Shown one piece after another: positions 28,882 through 38,452 of a stretch of DNA of 64,000 nt. The notes beneath the pieces are model-generated. The model made no database searches. It was not told the DNA's origin and saw only the letters and a list, made by a program, of their open reading frames with translations. This DNA is from Candidatus Desulfosporosinus nitrosoreducens (GTDB lineage: Bacteria > Bacillota > Desulfitobacteriia > Desulfitobacteriales > Desulfitobacteriaceae). Position numbers and translations under genes: made by a program. The stretch is from assembly GCF_030954495.1 (NCBI RefSeq), contig NZ_JAVHUW010000073.1, forward strand, positions 1 through 64,000, written 5' to 3'. Within the stretch, counting starts at the first letter, position 1, and every line of letters starts with the position of its first letter.

Positions 28882-29682
28882 CTAACGGCGTTGTGACTTA
28901 TAAAGTACAAGTTGCCAGGCAATTCGTTCTTTGCGCGTGGAAATACACTCTAAAAGTTTAATACGTCCATAGCCTCGGCAGGAAATTGTTTCCCCGGGTT
29001 GTGGTTTAATATCCGCTTTGTTAACGGCTAAACCCTCACGCCGCACCTTGCCTTGAACTATCCATTCCTGAGCCAATGTCCTCGAAACCCCAAAAGCGTG
29101 GGCAAGCAAGGCGTCCAGGCGTGATGAGCTTACCGTAACCCTCTTCTCTACTCCCAAATCGGGCTGAATATCCGGCGTCTCCTGACAAAATAAGACTTCG
29201 ATTTTTTCCCGCCCAACCATTTTCCATTGATTTATTAAAAATGAAGCAATCTCGGAGGAAGCCGCAAGATATTGTTGACCGTTCTGACCGGCCCGGATAT
29301 CTCCCAGCACATCCCGTTTGCAGCCAAGGCCAATCAGTGAACCCAAAATCTGGCGGTGTTCCAGTTGGGCACGAGGGTCTAGCGGACGCACTTTCAGAAT
29401 CGCTAAATTCACATCCTGAAAGCTCAAGTCTGCTCCTTTAGGCCCCATGACAATTCGGACGCGTTCTGCGTCAGGAAACCCACCTTCAGCTAAAAAAGCC
29501 AGCTGCTCTCGGCGCAGAATAACCTCCGCCCAATCCCGCAGCGCAAAGCTCAAAAAAGAAGTGACCAATTTAGAGTTTTCTCTGCGCACTAAGTCAATTT
29601 GGTCTAAAAGATGGGCAGCTTCCAAACGCACCTCTTTTTCGCTCCAATAGCCAAGTACACTGCGATCTATAGAACGTTTCAT
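28882..29682 (-). CDS. ylmH: YlmH-family S4 RNA-binding protein
   Basis: The 266-residue protein has an N-terminal YlmH domain and a C-terminal S4 domain (residues 185-245, RLDALLAHAFGVSRTLAQE and RREGLAVNKADIK). YlmH proteins have been tied to division and, in Bacillus, to rescue of stalled ribosomes by binding the 50S subunit. It is 3 nt from yggT, so the two are surely cotranscribed. Confidence 0.92.
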   Translation of the reverse strand: MKRSIDRSVLGYWSEKEVRLEAAHLLDQIDLVRRENSKLVTSFLSFALRDWAEVILRREQLAFLAEGGFPDAERVRIVMGPKGADLSFQDVNLAILKVRPLDPRAQLEHRQILGSLIGLGCKRDVLGDIRAGQNGQQYLAASSEIASFLINQWKMVGREKIEVLFCQETPDIQPDLGVEKRVTVSSSRLDALLAHAFGVSRTLAQEWIVQGKVRREGLAVNKADIKPQPGETISCRGYGRIKLLECISTRKERIAWQLVLYKSQRR

Positions 29683-29685
29683 TTA

Positions 29686-29961
29686 TTAAAACAGCCTCGC
29701 ATAATAAAATAGCCTCATAATTAGTGACTGAATTAAGCTTAGGACAACAATAGCGATCAAGGGAGAAAAATCCAGTCCCATGGCCGCGCCTATGCGGAAG
29801 CGTTGAAAAGGCTTTAACAGAGGATCGGTCACATCATAAAGAAGCGTAAGCAATTGATTTGGCCTTAATTGAGGTACGAAAGACAGGATGGCTCGAATAA
29901 TGATCGCCAAAATCAAGATTGATATTACTTTGTCAATAATCTGAGCGATTAGAGATATCAA
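29686..29961 (-). CDS. YggT family membrane protein
   Basis: This 91-residue protein has two hydrophobic segments (residues 5-28 and 65-88) separated by the conserved DPLLKPFQRFRI. YggT proteins accompany sepF in many Gram-positives and their job is unknown. The location between sepF and ylmH is typical. Confidence 0.93.
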   Translation of the reverse strand: MISLIAQIIDKVISILILAIIIRAILSFVPQLRPNQLLTLLYDVTDPLLKPFQRFRIGAAMGLDFSPLIAIVVLSLIQSLIMRLFYYARLF

Positions 29962-29974
29962 ATCAGAATCCCTC

Positions 29975-30412
29975 CTACTTTGGCCAGAACAAACCTTTAA
30001 CTTTCAGTTCATCGCGCATCTCCCCGGAAATGTCCACATTGTTGGGTACAAATAAGAAAATTCCATTCCCGACTTTCTGCATGTTGCCATTCAAAGCATA
30101 GGTTGTCCCGCTAATAAAGTCGACAATACGTTTCGCCAGGAGTTTCTCGGCATTTTCTAAATTAACGATGACCGGACGGCGAGATTTTAATTGATCGGCG
30201 ATGTTTTGAGCTTCCTCAAACGTGTTCGGCTCCATCACTACTACTCGCATTTGTTTTTGAGTATGGATACTGACAACAGGGGCATTTTTGCGGCTGGTAC
30301 GCACCTCATCCTGAGCCGCCTTTTCTTTTTCATTCTCCTCAAAAACCTCTTCTTCAGGCTCGTCATCAGCAAATCCCATGATTCCAATCATCTTGTCTAT
30401 CAATTTTGCCAT
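29975..30412 (-). CDS. sepF: Cell division protein SepF
   Basis: SepF, 145 residues, tethers FtsZ to the membrane through an N-terminal amphipathic helix (MAKLIDKMIGIMGF). An acidic linker of about 30 residues (DDEPEEEVFEENEKEK) leads to the SepF domain with RRPVIVNLENAE and FLFVPNNVDIS. It follows yggS by 34 nt. It becomes important here because ftsA is missing from its usual place, and SepF can serve as an FtsZ anchor. Confidence 0.96.
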   Translation of the reverse strand: MAKLIDKMIGIMGFADDEPEEEVFEENEKEKAAQDEVRTSRKNAPVVSIHTQKQMRVVVMEPNTFEEAQNIADQLKSRRPVIVNLENAEKLLAKRIVDFISGTTYALNGNMQKVGNGIFLFVPNNVDISGEMRDELKVKGLFWPK

Positions 30413-30446
30413 GGTTTATCCCCTTCCTTTACACCTTATTGCTCTC

Positions 30447-31142
30447 TTACCCACGTTCACCAAAAATCTCACGTCCTACACGGACAAAAGTTGCACCTTC
30501 TTCAATTGCAACTTCAAAGTCTCGGCTCATACCCATTGAGAGCTCCTGTAAATCTACGCCAACCCATTTTCGTGACAGCAAAGAATCCCGGAGCTTCCGC
30601 AGCTGTCGGAAAAACTCTCGAGTTTCCTGTAAACTGGCCTCAAGGGCGCCAATGGTCATGAATCCCCGCACACGAACACAAGAATAATCCCCGATCGAAT
30701 TCAAAAAATCCGGAACTTCTTCAGGGGCCAGCCCTGCTTTAGCGCTATCGCGGGAAATATTGACCTGGACTAATGTATTCCAAGTCAATCCCCGTCGTTG
30801 CCCTTGTTCGTTCAGGGTTTCCAAAAGCGAAAAGCGATCCAACGAATGGATCAGGGCGACCCTGGCATTTAAATATTTAACTTTGTTAGTCTGTAGTCTA
30901 CCGACAATATGCCACTCACAATCGCTGGGCAGAAGCGGATCTTTCTCCATCCATTCTTGAACTCGATTTTCTGCGAAAGCCCGTTGCCCGGCCAAATAAG
31001 CCTCTTGCAAATTTAATACGGGCTGGGTTTTGGAAACTGCCAATAAGCGAACAGCATCCTTATCCCTGTTGCTCCGCTCAACTGCCCGAAGAATTCGCTC
31101 ACGAACCTCAATTAAACGCTGTTGAATACCCAAGTCCACCAT
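30447..31142 (-). CDS. Pyridoxal phosphate homeostasis protein (YggS/PROSC family)
   Basis: The 231-residue alanine-racemase-fold protein binds PLP on the Lys in LLAVSKTQP near residue 36 and has the C-terminal phosphate-binding segment RVGREIFGERG. The family buffers free PLP and has no racemase activity. It lies directly before sepF as in many Firmicutes. Confidence 0.95.
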   Translation of the reverse strand: MVDLGIQQRLIEVRERILRAVERSNRDKDAVRLLAVSKTQPVLNLQEAYLAGQRAFAENRVQEWMEKDPLLPSDCEWHIVGRLQTNKVKYLNARVALIHSLDRFSLLETLNEQGQRRGLTWNTLVQVNISRDSAKAGLAPEEVPDFLNSIGDYSCVRVRGFMTIGALEASLQETREFFRQLRKLRDSLLSRKWVGVDLQELSMGMSRDFEVAIEEGATFVRVGREIFGERG

Positions 31143-31210
31143 ATTCTGAATATCCCCTTCGCAAAGAATTCTACGCCCTTTCCTCCGTTTCCTGCTTATA
31201 AAGCTTTTTC

Positions 31211-32149
31211 CTAGATATTTTTTACCTTGGCGATTAACCCTTCCAGGCCATCCCGGGGATTTGTCACGACAGGGATGCCGTTCGGCAAATTATCGATGCA
31301 AGCTTGTTGATCATCCTCGTCGAGTACTTTAACCTTTTTAAAATGCACAACACCTTCATTGACAACAAAAATTCCCAATTCTTCACCCTGAGTCCAAAGA
31401 GCACTCTTAGGAACGAGGACCCCGCTGGTCTGGGGAGAATAATTCCAGATCACTTCTTGATGTCTGTTCGACGCCGAACCATCGACATAATGAGGGAACT
31501 GAACGACAATGCCCATAGGCTTTTCGGATTTGCGCATAATCTTAGCGTTCATGGTTTGGTTTCCCACCGTCAAGCTAAGGGTTTTACCTCCCGTAAGGTC
31601 ATCAATGCTTTGTAACTGAAGAAAGGCCATTGTCGGCATGAGGTTATTGACTATTTTGCCCACGACTTCTCCCTCTTGTACTGTTTGACCCGTAGTTTTC
31701 ACAACGGAAGTTTGAGCGACCAGTTTTTCCAGATCCATGGACATTAGGTTATCGCTCGTCATGATGGTTTCCAGCCCATCGCTTTGATGAAAAAACAGAC
31801 CGCCCATACCAGCCGTAATGGCTGTATTCGCTGCAGAGCCCTGTTTGCTACCTGGTGCCGCTCCATTTTGCTGCAGCGTGGCAAGAGTTTCTCCTCGCCT
31901 AAAGCGCTGACCATCATTCCCTATAAATTGAATCGTTCCAGAGAAGGGAGCAATAACCGGCAGCTCCTGATTGGCATAAGTTGCGGGAACCTTTCGTTCA
32001 TGGGTAATTGTTCCGGTCTGAGCTACTGCAAATTTGATGTCCCTGACCGCGAAGTTCGAACGATAGGACCAAACGACTCCCCCAACTAAGATAAGCAATA
32101 AAACCCCCCAAAACCAATAGTATTTTGGTTTTGTCTTCTTTTTCTTCAT
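31211..32149 (-). CDS. HlyD-like membrane-anchored adaptor protein
   Basis: This 312-residue protein has one N-terminal membrane helix (YYWFWGVLLLILVGGVVW, residues 10-27) and an outside domain with lipoyl/HlyD-type features (LPVIAPFSGTIQFIGNDG, LATLQQNGA, MNAKIMRKSE). Such proteins often serve as adaptors of transporters, but no transporter gene adjoins it. In this position, next to yggS and sepF, many Peptococcaceae carry one, and a link to the cell envelope is an inference. A sigma-like promoter is not obvious. Confidence 0.75.
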   Translation of the reverse strand: MKKKKTKPKYYWFWGVLLLILVGGVVWSYRSNFAVRDIKFAVAQTGTITHERKVPATYANQELPVIAPFSGTIQFIGNDGQRFRRGETLATLQQNGAAPGSKQGSAANTAITAGMGGLFFHQSDGLETIMTSDNLMSMDLEKLVAQTSVVKTTGQTVQEGEVVGKIVNNLMPTMAFLQLQSIDDLTGGKTLSLTVGNQTMNAKIMRKSEKPMGIVVQFPHYVDGSASNRHQEVIWNYSPQTSGVLVPKSALWTQGEELGIFVVNEGVVHFKKVKVLDEDDQQACIDNLPNGIPVVTNPRDGLEGLIAKVKNI

Positions 32150-32184
32150 GTCACCCTCCCTGGTCCACCATGCTCTTGAAAGCC

Positions 32185-33555
32185 CTATTTTGCCCTAGGC
32201 AGGTTGCAGATAAAAACAGTCCCGCTTCCAAGTTGAGATGTTACATTAATCGTTCCCCCAACTCCTTCCACCATATGCTTGACAATACTTAGGCCCAGCC
32301 CTGTTCCTCCCTGTTCACGTGACCGGGCTTTATCCACGCGGTAAAATCGCTCAAAAATCCTGGGCAGCATTTCCTCAGGAATGCCGCAGCCGGTATCTCC
32401 AAACTCCAACTGAAGATGGTCCTGAAAAACTTGCGCTTTTAACCAAACTCGTCCCTCAATGGTGTATTTCACAGCATTCTCCAGCAGGTTTAACAAGAGT
32501 TGACTTAACAAATCTTCACCCATCGATAAGGGCGGCAAATTATCCGGAAGAGTGACCTCTACCTCAATTCCTTTAGCCTGGGCAAGACTGAGAATTACCG
32601 GCTCTATTTTTTCATAAGCTTCCTGAAGATAACTTATTTTGCCGAAGCCCAATCCTCCCCTGTTTTCCCGCCCCTCAAAACGGGCTAAGGTCAACAGATC
32701 TTCGATCAGACGCTGTAAACGCAGAGTCTCAGCCTGTATGATTTTCAGGAAGCGCTCGCGCAGAGAGGGAGCGTCCGCCGCACCGTCAAGAAGCGTCTCC
32801 ACAAACCCTTTTATAGAGGTCAGAGGAGTTCGCAATTCATGCGAAACATTAGCAACAAATTCTGTACGCATTTGTTCCAGGCGGCGCAGTTCCGTCACAT
32901 CATGAATGACAATTACGGCACCGCGCGGCTGTCCCTGTTCGCTGAGGATCGGATTGATTTGGCTCTGCAGTGTCTTTTGTCCAAAGTGTGTTTCCTTAGT
33001 TGCCGACGGTTCTCCCGCAAGTACCTTGCGAATTAAATGCTCCAGTTCCGAATCAAAGGTAAGCTCAAGCAAATATCTTAACTTGCGCTCTGTCTCCTGA
33101 CGCTCAAAAATCCTGTTGGCCGCGGCGTTTACTAAAACAACTCTGCCCACTTGATCGACAGCCACGACTCCTTCTTGCATCCCCGCTAAAATTGCCTCCA
33201 TCTTATGAGCTTCTTGAGTTCCATTTTGGACGATCATCTCCATATGCCGTAAAAGGCTATTAAGCTCGGACGTAAATTCCCCGATTTCATCCGTTGAATC
33301 TGTAAAATCAATCCGTTCATAATTTCCTCCGGCAATGCGCCGGGCGGCAAAATGAAGTTTGTCCAAACGTCTGGACAGATACCCGGCATAGACATATACC
33401 GCTCCCGCCGGAAGACACAGGGCGAGGAGAGCCACTTTAAAGTTGACCTCCTGAGCGGCCGAACCTAGCCTTACACTTTCTCCCACCCAAAACAACAACA
33501 AGGATAAACCTGTCATGACGATAAAAAGTCCTGTTAAGCGCCATTTTATACTCAT
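32185..33555 (-). CDS. Sensor histidine kinase, PhoR/WalK-like
   Basis: This 456-residue kinase has two membrane segments (about residues 7-24 and 40-58) with a very short outside loop, a HAMP linker (RLDKLHFAARRIAGGNYERI), a PAS domain around 120-215, the HisKA motif NVSHELRTPLTS near 238, and the ATPase motifs NLLENAVKYT and GTGLGLSIVKH. It follows the response regulator by 5 nt. The loop is too short for a folded external domain, so it probably senses within the membrane or through the PAS domain. Confidence 0.93.
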   Translation of the reverse strand: MSIKWRLTGLFIVMTGLSLLLFWVGESVRLGSAAQEVNFKVALLALCLPAGAVYVYAGYLSRRLDKLHFAARRIAGGNYERIDFTDSTDEIGEFTSELNSLLRHMEMIVQNGTQEAHKMEAILAGMQEGVVAVDQVGRVVLVNAAANRIFERQETERKLRYLLELTFDSELEHLIRKVLAGEPSATKETHFGQKTLQSQINPILSEQGQPRGAVIVIHDVTELRRLEQMRTEFVANVSHELRTPLTSIKGFVETLLDGAADAPSLRERFLKIIQAETLRLQRLIEDLLTLARFEGRENRGGLGFGKISYLQEAYEKIEPVILSLAQAKGIEVEVTLPDNLPPLSMGEDLLSQLLLNLLENAVKYTIEGRVWLKAQVFQDHLQLEFGDTGCGIPEEMLPRIFERFYRVDKARSREQGGTGLGLSIVKHMVEGVGGTINVTSQLGSGTVFICNLPRAK

Positions 33556-33560
33556 ACATC

Positions 33561-34247
33561 TTAGCCTTTAAAGCGATAGCCGATTCCGCGCAAGGTTTCA
33601 ATATACTCCGGATTCGAGGGATCTTTCTCTATTTTAAGGCGCAAATGCCGTACATGGACATCCACCGTGCGGGTATCTCCATGATATTCATAGCCCCAAA
33701 TCCGCTCTAAAAGTTCGTCCCTCGAATAAACTTTCCCCGGATGAGCGGCAAAGATCCGCAGGAGTTCAAACTCTTTAGGTGTCAACTCCGTTTCCTCACC
33801 CCTTATCAAAACGCGAAAACCGCTGATATCAATGCGCAAGTCCCGGCGTACAATCATCACCTCAGGTTCTTCCTTGACGTTTAAACGGCGCAAGCGGGCT
33901 TTGATCCGGGCCAGCAATTCCCGCGGGCTGAACGGCTTGGTCATGTAATCATCCGCGCCCAGCTCCAAGCCTAAAACTTTGTCAATTTCCTCGCCTTTCG
34001 CAGTTAACATGATAATTGGTATTTGCTGATATTGGGGATTTAAGCGCAATCTCCGGCAAACTTCCATTCCGTCCATTACCGGCAGCATAACATCCAGAAC
34101 GAGCAAATCCGGTTGTTCCTTTTCGATACTTGCCAGAGCTTCAGGTCCATCTTTCGCCACTCGAACGCGATATCCTTCTTTTTCCAAATTAAATTTTAAA
34201 AGTTCTCGAATCGGTTCCTCATCATCTACAACTAAAATTGTTGCCAC
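33561..34247 (-). CDS. OmpR/PhoP-type response regulator
   Basis: The 228-residue regulator has a receiver domain with the phosphoacceptor Asp in LLVLDVMLPVMDG near residue 53 and Lys in YMTKPFSPRELLA, followed by a winged-helix output domain (ELTPKEFELLRIFAAHPG, RTVDVHVRHLR). It pairs with the downstream kinase. The similarity to PhoP suggests phosphate or envelope control, but no Pho box or pst genes are in the window. Confidence 0.94.
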   Translation of the reverse strand: MATILVVDDEEPIRELLKFNLEKEGYRVRVAKDGPEALASIEKEQPDLLVLDVMLPVMDGMEVCRRLRLNPQYQQIPIIMLTAKGEEIDKVLGLELGADDYMTKPFSPRELLARIKARLRRLNVKEEPEVMIVRRDLRIDISGFRVLIRGEETELTPKEFELLRIFAAHPGKVYSRDELLERIWGYEYHGDTRTVDVHVRHLRLKIEKDPSNPEYIETLRGIGYRFKG

Positions 34248-34373
34248 TTAATCCCCCCCTTTGCGAGACTCGAAGTCCGGATAGTTCGTACCGCTCGATA
34301 CTTCAGACTTTCCCCATACCTCATCTTGTCGCCGGTGTATCACGTCCCGTGTCCTCCAGGTCTCACCTCATAC

Positions 34374-35216
34374 TCATGGCTTATGCTCGTACATTGTATC
34401 ATCGTGCCGCTTGCCGCGCATTCTGATCCATCCCGCCATTCGTCCGGTCCTTACCCCGTCACGGCGGTGGGAGAAAAACCACTCCGGGTTATCTTTAGTG
34501 CAAATAGCAGCCACCGCCAGGTTTTCCTTGCGAACCCCCCTTTCTAAAAGCATGTTTTTATTAGCCTCCCATAAATCCAGGTGGTAGTGTCCGTCAGGCA
34601 GGGGATGTAAAAATGAAGTCTCCCCAAAATTAAAACGAAACTGACAAGCTACAGGCTCATCAACCGTATAGCAGCAGGGCCCAATACCCGGTCCAATCGC
34701 CACCCAAACATTCTCGGCACACCCCCCGATCTCTTCTAAGCGCTCCAAGACTTTTAAGCCTATTTTTTGTACGGTTCCTTTCCAGCCCGCATGAGCAATT
34801 CCAACCGCCTTCAGATTTGGCTCATAGAAAAAGAGGGGCACGCAGTCTGCATAAAAGGCCATTAGGCCAACTGAGCTCTGAGTTACAAAACCATCTACAG
34901 CAGGAATAACCGAATCTAATTCGCGAACCCCTCGGCCTTTATCGCTCTCGTGAACCCAGACAACGTTGGCTCCATGAACCTGTTCTCCGACCACAGCCTC
35001 CGGCCACGGAACATCCCAAGTCTCCAGCCAGCGTTTCCTATTTCTCACAACAGCTGCCGGCTCATCGCCGACGTGGAGCCCCAAGTTCAAGCTTGCGTAA
35101 GGCGCACCACTAAAACCTCCGTTTCGTGTCGAGAAACCCACGTCAATTCCCTCTTCAAGCCATTGCGAAATCGTCAGATAGCTTAGATCCCCTTTAGTTC
35201 GCCAATTCCAGTTCAT
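34374..35216 (-). CDS. pgeF: Polyphenol oxidase / laccase-domain protein (YfiH/PgeF family)
   Basis: This protein of about 280 residues has the conserved His and Cys that bind a metal, in YADCVPLFF, GIAHAGWKGTV and IGPGIGPCCY. The family corrects mis-incorporated amino acids in peptidoglycan in Escherichia coli and also acts as a purine nucleoside hydrolase/phosphorylase. The ATG at 35216 follows GGAG and CGGAGGA. It lies between the two-component pair and ylmC, near division genes, as usual. Confidence 0.9.
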   Translation of the reverse strand: MNWNWRTKGDLSYLTISQWLEEGIDVGFSTRNGGFSGAPYASLNLGLHVGDEPAAVVRNRKRWLETWDVPWPEAVVGEQVHGANVVWVHESDKGRGVRELDSVIPAVDGFVTQSSVGLMAFYADCVPLFFYEPNLKAVGIAHAGWKGTVQKIGLKVLERLEEIGGCAENVWVAIGPGIGPCCYTVDEPVACQFRFNFGETSFLHPLPDGHYHLDLWEANKNMLLERGVRKENLAVAAICTKDNPEWFFSHRRDGVRTGRMAGWIRMRGKRHDDTMYEHKP

Positions 35217-35306
35217 TCCTCCGACTCCTTTAATTTCTTTTAAATATACCATTTAATAACCCTAAGAACAAACCTGCCATTAGTCCTACTCTGATTAATA
35301 AATAAA

Positions 35307-35344
35307 GCATAAGCTCATGTTCTTGAAGAAGCATGAACTTATGC
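35307..35344 (-). terminator. Terminator after ylmC
   Basis: A 12-bp stem with one mismatch and a 12-nt loop is followed on the minus strand by TTTATTTATT. It lies 23 nt after the ylmC stop. Confidence 0.75.
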
Positions 35345-35366
35345 CTATTGGCAACCTTACGTACTC

Positions 35367-35645
35367 TTAGCGCCGATCGTCATTGTCCAAATGGAATTCC
35401 GGCAGATCGTTGGCGTCTACTAAAATGACATCCACGCCGATTTTCTTAACACGATCCCAGGGAATGAGGAAATCCTCCGGTCTGCCGCTTCCGAAAAGCC
35501 CCCAACTGCTTCGTGTGGGACCCGGCACAACCAGACCTTTGACCACACCCTTTTCGAGATCCAAATCAAGATCTTTTATCGGCCCTAATCGTCGGCCATC
35601 TTTCACATTGACAACATCCAATAAGCGCAAATCTGAGATTCTCAT
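35367..35645 (-). CDS. YlmC/YmxH family PRC-barrel protein
   Basis: This 92-residue protein holds one PRC-barrel-like domain (LRLLDVVNVKDGRRLGPIKD) and matches YlmC/YmxH, a sporulation-associated family downstream of sigG in many spore formers. Function is unknown. The terminator after it suggests it ends a transcript. Short direct repeats of GAGGTTC lie in the upstream gap (35660-35690). Confidence 0.85.
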   Translation of the reverse strand: MRISDLRLLDVVNVKDGRRLGPIKDLDLDLEKGVVKGLVVPGPTRSSWGLFGSGRPEDFLIPWDRVKKIGVDVILVDANDLPEFHLDNDDRR

Positions 35646-35775
35646 AGCCAGCCCCCCTAATCGAGGTTCGAGGTTCAGAGTTCGAGGTACCAGCTCGACT
35701 TAACTGCGGACTGTCCTCGTTCTTTATCTGTCATCTCTTCATCATATGAGGGAAGGTCTGAAAATAGCCTACGCT

Positions 35776-36549
35776 TTACACATATTTTCGCATATGCTGC
35801 ATGGCCGCCTTTTCCAGACGGGAAACTTGAGCTTGTGATATTCCTATCTCATCGGCGACTTCCATCTGAGTTTTCCCATTAAAGAACCTTAAGGACAAAA
35901 TAAGCTTTTCCCGCTCACTCAGGCGCCGAAGCGCTTCGCGAACCGCAAGTCCCTCAACCCATCCGGTGTCGGACTGTTTATCATCTCCTATTTGATCCAT
36001 AACAAAGATCGGGTCCCCTCCATCGTGATAAATCGGCTCAAACAAAGAAATAGGTTCTTGTATCGCATCCAAGGCAAAAATAACGTCTTCCCTGGGAAGA
36101 GACAGTTTATTGGCGATCTCAGAGACCGTTGGTTCCCGGGAACATTCTCCCACTAACTGATCTCTTACTTGCAGGGCTTTGTAAGCTATGTCCCTCAGAG
36201 ACCGGCTCACTCTAATGGGGTTATTGTCCCGCAAATAGCGGCGAATTTCTCCAATGATCATAGGCACAGCATACGTTGAAAACTTAACGTTTTGACCGAG
36301 ATCAAAATTGTCTATCGCCTTCATCAAGCCAATACACCCAACCTGAAACAGATCGTCAACATACTCTCCCCGATTCGTGAACCTCTGAATAACACTGAGC
36401 ACGAGGCGGAGATTCCCGTGAATCAATTTGTCCCTTGCACTGCGGTCCCCAGCTTGATAAATCACAAACAGCTCTTTCATTTTCGCACTGGATAACACAG
36501 GTAACTTCGAGGTGTTCACGCCACAGATTTCAACTTTATTTAATGCCAA
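35776..36549 (-). CDS. sigG: Sporulation sigma factor SigG
   Basis: This 257-residue sigma-70 family protein controls late forespore genes. The N-terminus VEICGVNTSKLPVLSS is the SigG signature. Region 2 has DLFQVGCIGLMKAIDNFDL and region 4 has GISQAQVSRLEKAA. It lies 57 nt after sigE, the usual order, and has the standard length. Confidence 0.96.
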   Translation of the reverse strand: MALNKVEICGVNTSKLPVLSSAKMKELFVIYQAGDRSARDKLIHGNLRLVLSVIQRFTNRGEYVDDLFQVGCIGLMKAIDNFDLGQNVKFSTYAVPMIIGEIRRYLRDNNPIRVSRSLRDIAYKALQVRDQLVGECSREPTVSEIANKLSLPREDVIFALDAIQEPISLFEPIYHDGGDPIFVMDQIGDDKQSDTGWVEGLAVREALRRLSEREKLILSLRFFNGKTQMEVADEIGISQAQVSRLEKAAMQHMRKYV

Positions 36550-36606
36550 ATTAAGAGCACCTCCCCAGCCAATTCTGTTGAGAAGTATGCCCGCTCAGAC
36601 TTTTAC

Positions 36607-37332
36607 TTATTCTAAACGACAAAATTCTTTACGTAATCTGCGTATTATTCTTTTTTCGAGCCTTGAAATGTAGGATTGTGAGATACCCAAGCGATCCGCA
36701 ACCTCTTTTTGCGTTTTCTCAACTCCGTTATCCAAGCCAAATCTCAGCTCCATAATAACCTTTTCCCGATTTGTTAACCTGCCCATAGCCAAATGCAGCA
36801 GCTGCCGGTCAACCTGCTCTTCGATTGGTTTGGAGATTACATCGTTTTCCGTGCCTAAAACGTCGGATAACAGCAATTCATTGCCATCCCAGTCAATATT
36901 CAGCGGCTCGTCAAAGGACACCTCAGAACGGGTTTTGTTATTACGTCTAAGATACATCAAAATCTCATTTTCAATGCAGCGGGAAGCATAGGTCGCTAAT
37001 TTAATTTTTTTCTGAGGGTCAAACGTGTTAACTGCCTTAATCAAGCCAATCGTTCCTATGGAAACAAGATCCTCAATCCCGATCCCCGTATTTTCAAATT
37101 TGCGGGCAATATAGACTACGAGCCGCAGGTTCCGTTCGATTAAGATGTCTCTGATCGAAAGATCGCCCATTTCCAAACGTTCCAGCAGTACCCCTTCTTC
37201 ATCCGAATTCAAAGGCGGCGGCAAAGCCTCACTGCTCCCAACGTAATAAATCCCGCCTACTGAAAAAAACTTCCGGCGAAACATAAGCCAAAGACGGCTT
37301 ACTGTATTGTGAACATTACTCCACCACTTCAA
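36607..37332 (-). CDS. sigE: Sporulation sigma factor SigE (pro form)
   Basis: SigE is the first mother-cell sigma factor, made as an inactive precursor and cut by SpoIIGA. The 241 residues include the pro-sequence at the N-terminus (about the first 27), region 2 ([19 protein letters not shown]) and region 4 ([15 protein letters not shown]). The start is a TTG at 37332 immediately after the spoIIGA stop, with GGTGGAG before it. The stop and start abut, so translation may be coupled to its protease. Confidence 0.96.
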   Translation of the reverse strand: MKWWSNVHNTVSRLWLMFRRKFFSVGGIYYVGSSEALPPPLNSDEEGVLLERLEMGDLSIRDILIERNLRLVVYIARKFENTGIGIEDLVSIGTIGLIKAVNTFDPQKKIKLATYASRCIENEILMYLRRNNKTRSEVSFDEPLNIDWDGNELLLSDVLGTENDVISKPIEEQVDRQLLHLAMGRLTNREKVIMELRFGLDNGVEKTQKEVADRLGISQSYISRLEKRIIRRLRKEFCRLE

Positions 37333-38250
37333 TTATTCATCTCCACCTTTCTGCACAAGTTCTGGGTGCAGTAACGCTTGATATTCACCCTCTGAACTTA
37401 ACACTTGCCCGATAAGAGCCACCGTTGCATGGATATGGCGAGGTCCCTTCTCATCAAAACAGGTGATGCGCTCAGGTCTGATCCCTAACAGCCAGCTCTG
37501 ACGATCAATGGTTTGAAAAGGGATAAAAACAAGCCGTTTTATTAAACCGGGATTATCCTTCCACAACAAAAGCCTGGGGTCTTTACTTTCTTTCCAGGGA
37601 ATCTTGAAAAAGAACTGTACGTCACTAGGTATTGAGGTGGCGGCAGCCTGCTCTTCCACCAGTAAAACCGGGTTCCCATTCAGAGGGTCTCTCAGCTGGT
37701 TTCCCGTGTCCAGCAAGGCCTTTAAGCTGACTGTCCTTTGTCCTTGGCCATCAAAATCGATTTCTAAATTGTAAATACTTTTTACTAGCTGCGCCCTGCC
37801 GGCTTGCCATTGCTGCCAGCGCTTTTGCAGAAACCACCACAGCAAAACCGACAGCGGCAGAAGCCAAAAGGTTTTTTTTACCAGCCTAAACAGGACATAG
37901 CTTTGCCCCCTGTCAAATTGCATCCACCCCCATAAAGCATAAACAAACCCTCCTAATCCGGCTGAAAGAAGCCAAAAACCTATAAAGACTTTAAGAAAGG
38001 TGTTCAGATTTCGAGTTGGGAAAGCTGCAATGACCATCAACAGGGGGATAGCCCATTTGCTCAGCGTTGTCCAGGGAGGACCGGAATAACAGACTAAGAT
38101 GACTGGAATTTCTCCAATAAGAGCACCGGCGAAAATTCTCCTCAGCTTAACCGGCAGATGGATTAGGCGCCCAATTAGAAGGAGAAGCAAGGCATCCATA
38201 ACCCCATTCACAAGCATATCCAAATCGAGATAAGTCACAGCTCCGCTCAT
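37333..38250 (-). CDS. spoIIGA: Pro-sigma-E processing peptidase SpoIIGA
   Basis: The 305-residue aspartic protease has five membrane helices in its first 150 residues and a C-terminal domain with the active-site Asp in ALLDTGNQLRDPLNG near residue 190. It cleaves pro-SigE after a signal from the forespore. It comes first in the spoIIG operon, ahead of sigE. Length is normal for the family. Confidence 0.95.
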   Translation of the reverse strand: MSGAVTYLDLDMLVNGVMDALLLLLIGRLIHLPVKLRRIFAGALIGEIPVILVCYSGPPWTTLSKWAIPLLMVIAAFPTRNLNTFLKVFIGFWLLSAGLGGFVYALWGWMQFDRGQSYVLFRLVKKTFWLLPLSVLLWWFLQKRWQQWQAGRAQLVKSIYNLEIDFDGQGQRTVSLKALLDTGNQLRDPLNGNPVLLVEEQAAATSIPSDVQFFFKIPWKESKDPRLLLWKDNPGLIKRLVFIPFQTIDRQSWLLGIRPERITCFDEKGPRHIHATVALIGQVLSSEGEYQALLHPELVQKGGDE

Positions 38251-38280
38251 CGACGCATCCTTTCCAGATCTATACTAAAA

Positions 38281-38314
38281 ATTATAGCCTAGCACAGGCG
38301 GAAAACCTGTCGCT
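38281..38314 (-). promoter_or_regulatory. Possible spoIIG promoter with Spo0A box
   Basis: On the minus strand TATAAT (38281-38286) lies 30 nt upstream of spoIIGA. A TGTCGCT on the plus strand at 38308-38314 resembles the Spo0A box TGNCGAA at about -38. The match is 5 of 7, so this is only suggestive. Confidence 0.3.
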
Positions 38315-38392
38315 TTCCGTGGTTTCAGATGGTATTTTTTAGGAGAATGAGTGCGAGTAGTGTAGTTATTTTGTGTATGGAAAAATAAAGAA

Positions 38393-38426
38393 AACCTGTT
38401 CAGGATGGTTAAATACCTGACAGGTT
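38393..38426 (-). terminator. Terminator after the chemotaxis protein gene
   Basis: AACCTGT pairs with ACAGGTT and an inner CAGG with CCTG, with one bulged base, followed on the minus strand by TTCTTTATTTTT. It lies 27 nt past the stop of the chemotaxis gene. Confidence 0.85.
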
Positions 38427-38452
38427 CAAAATAATAAGTTTTCAGTTGGCTA

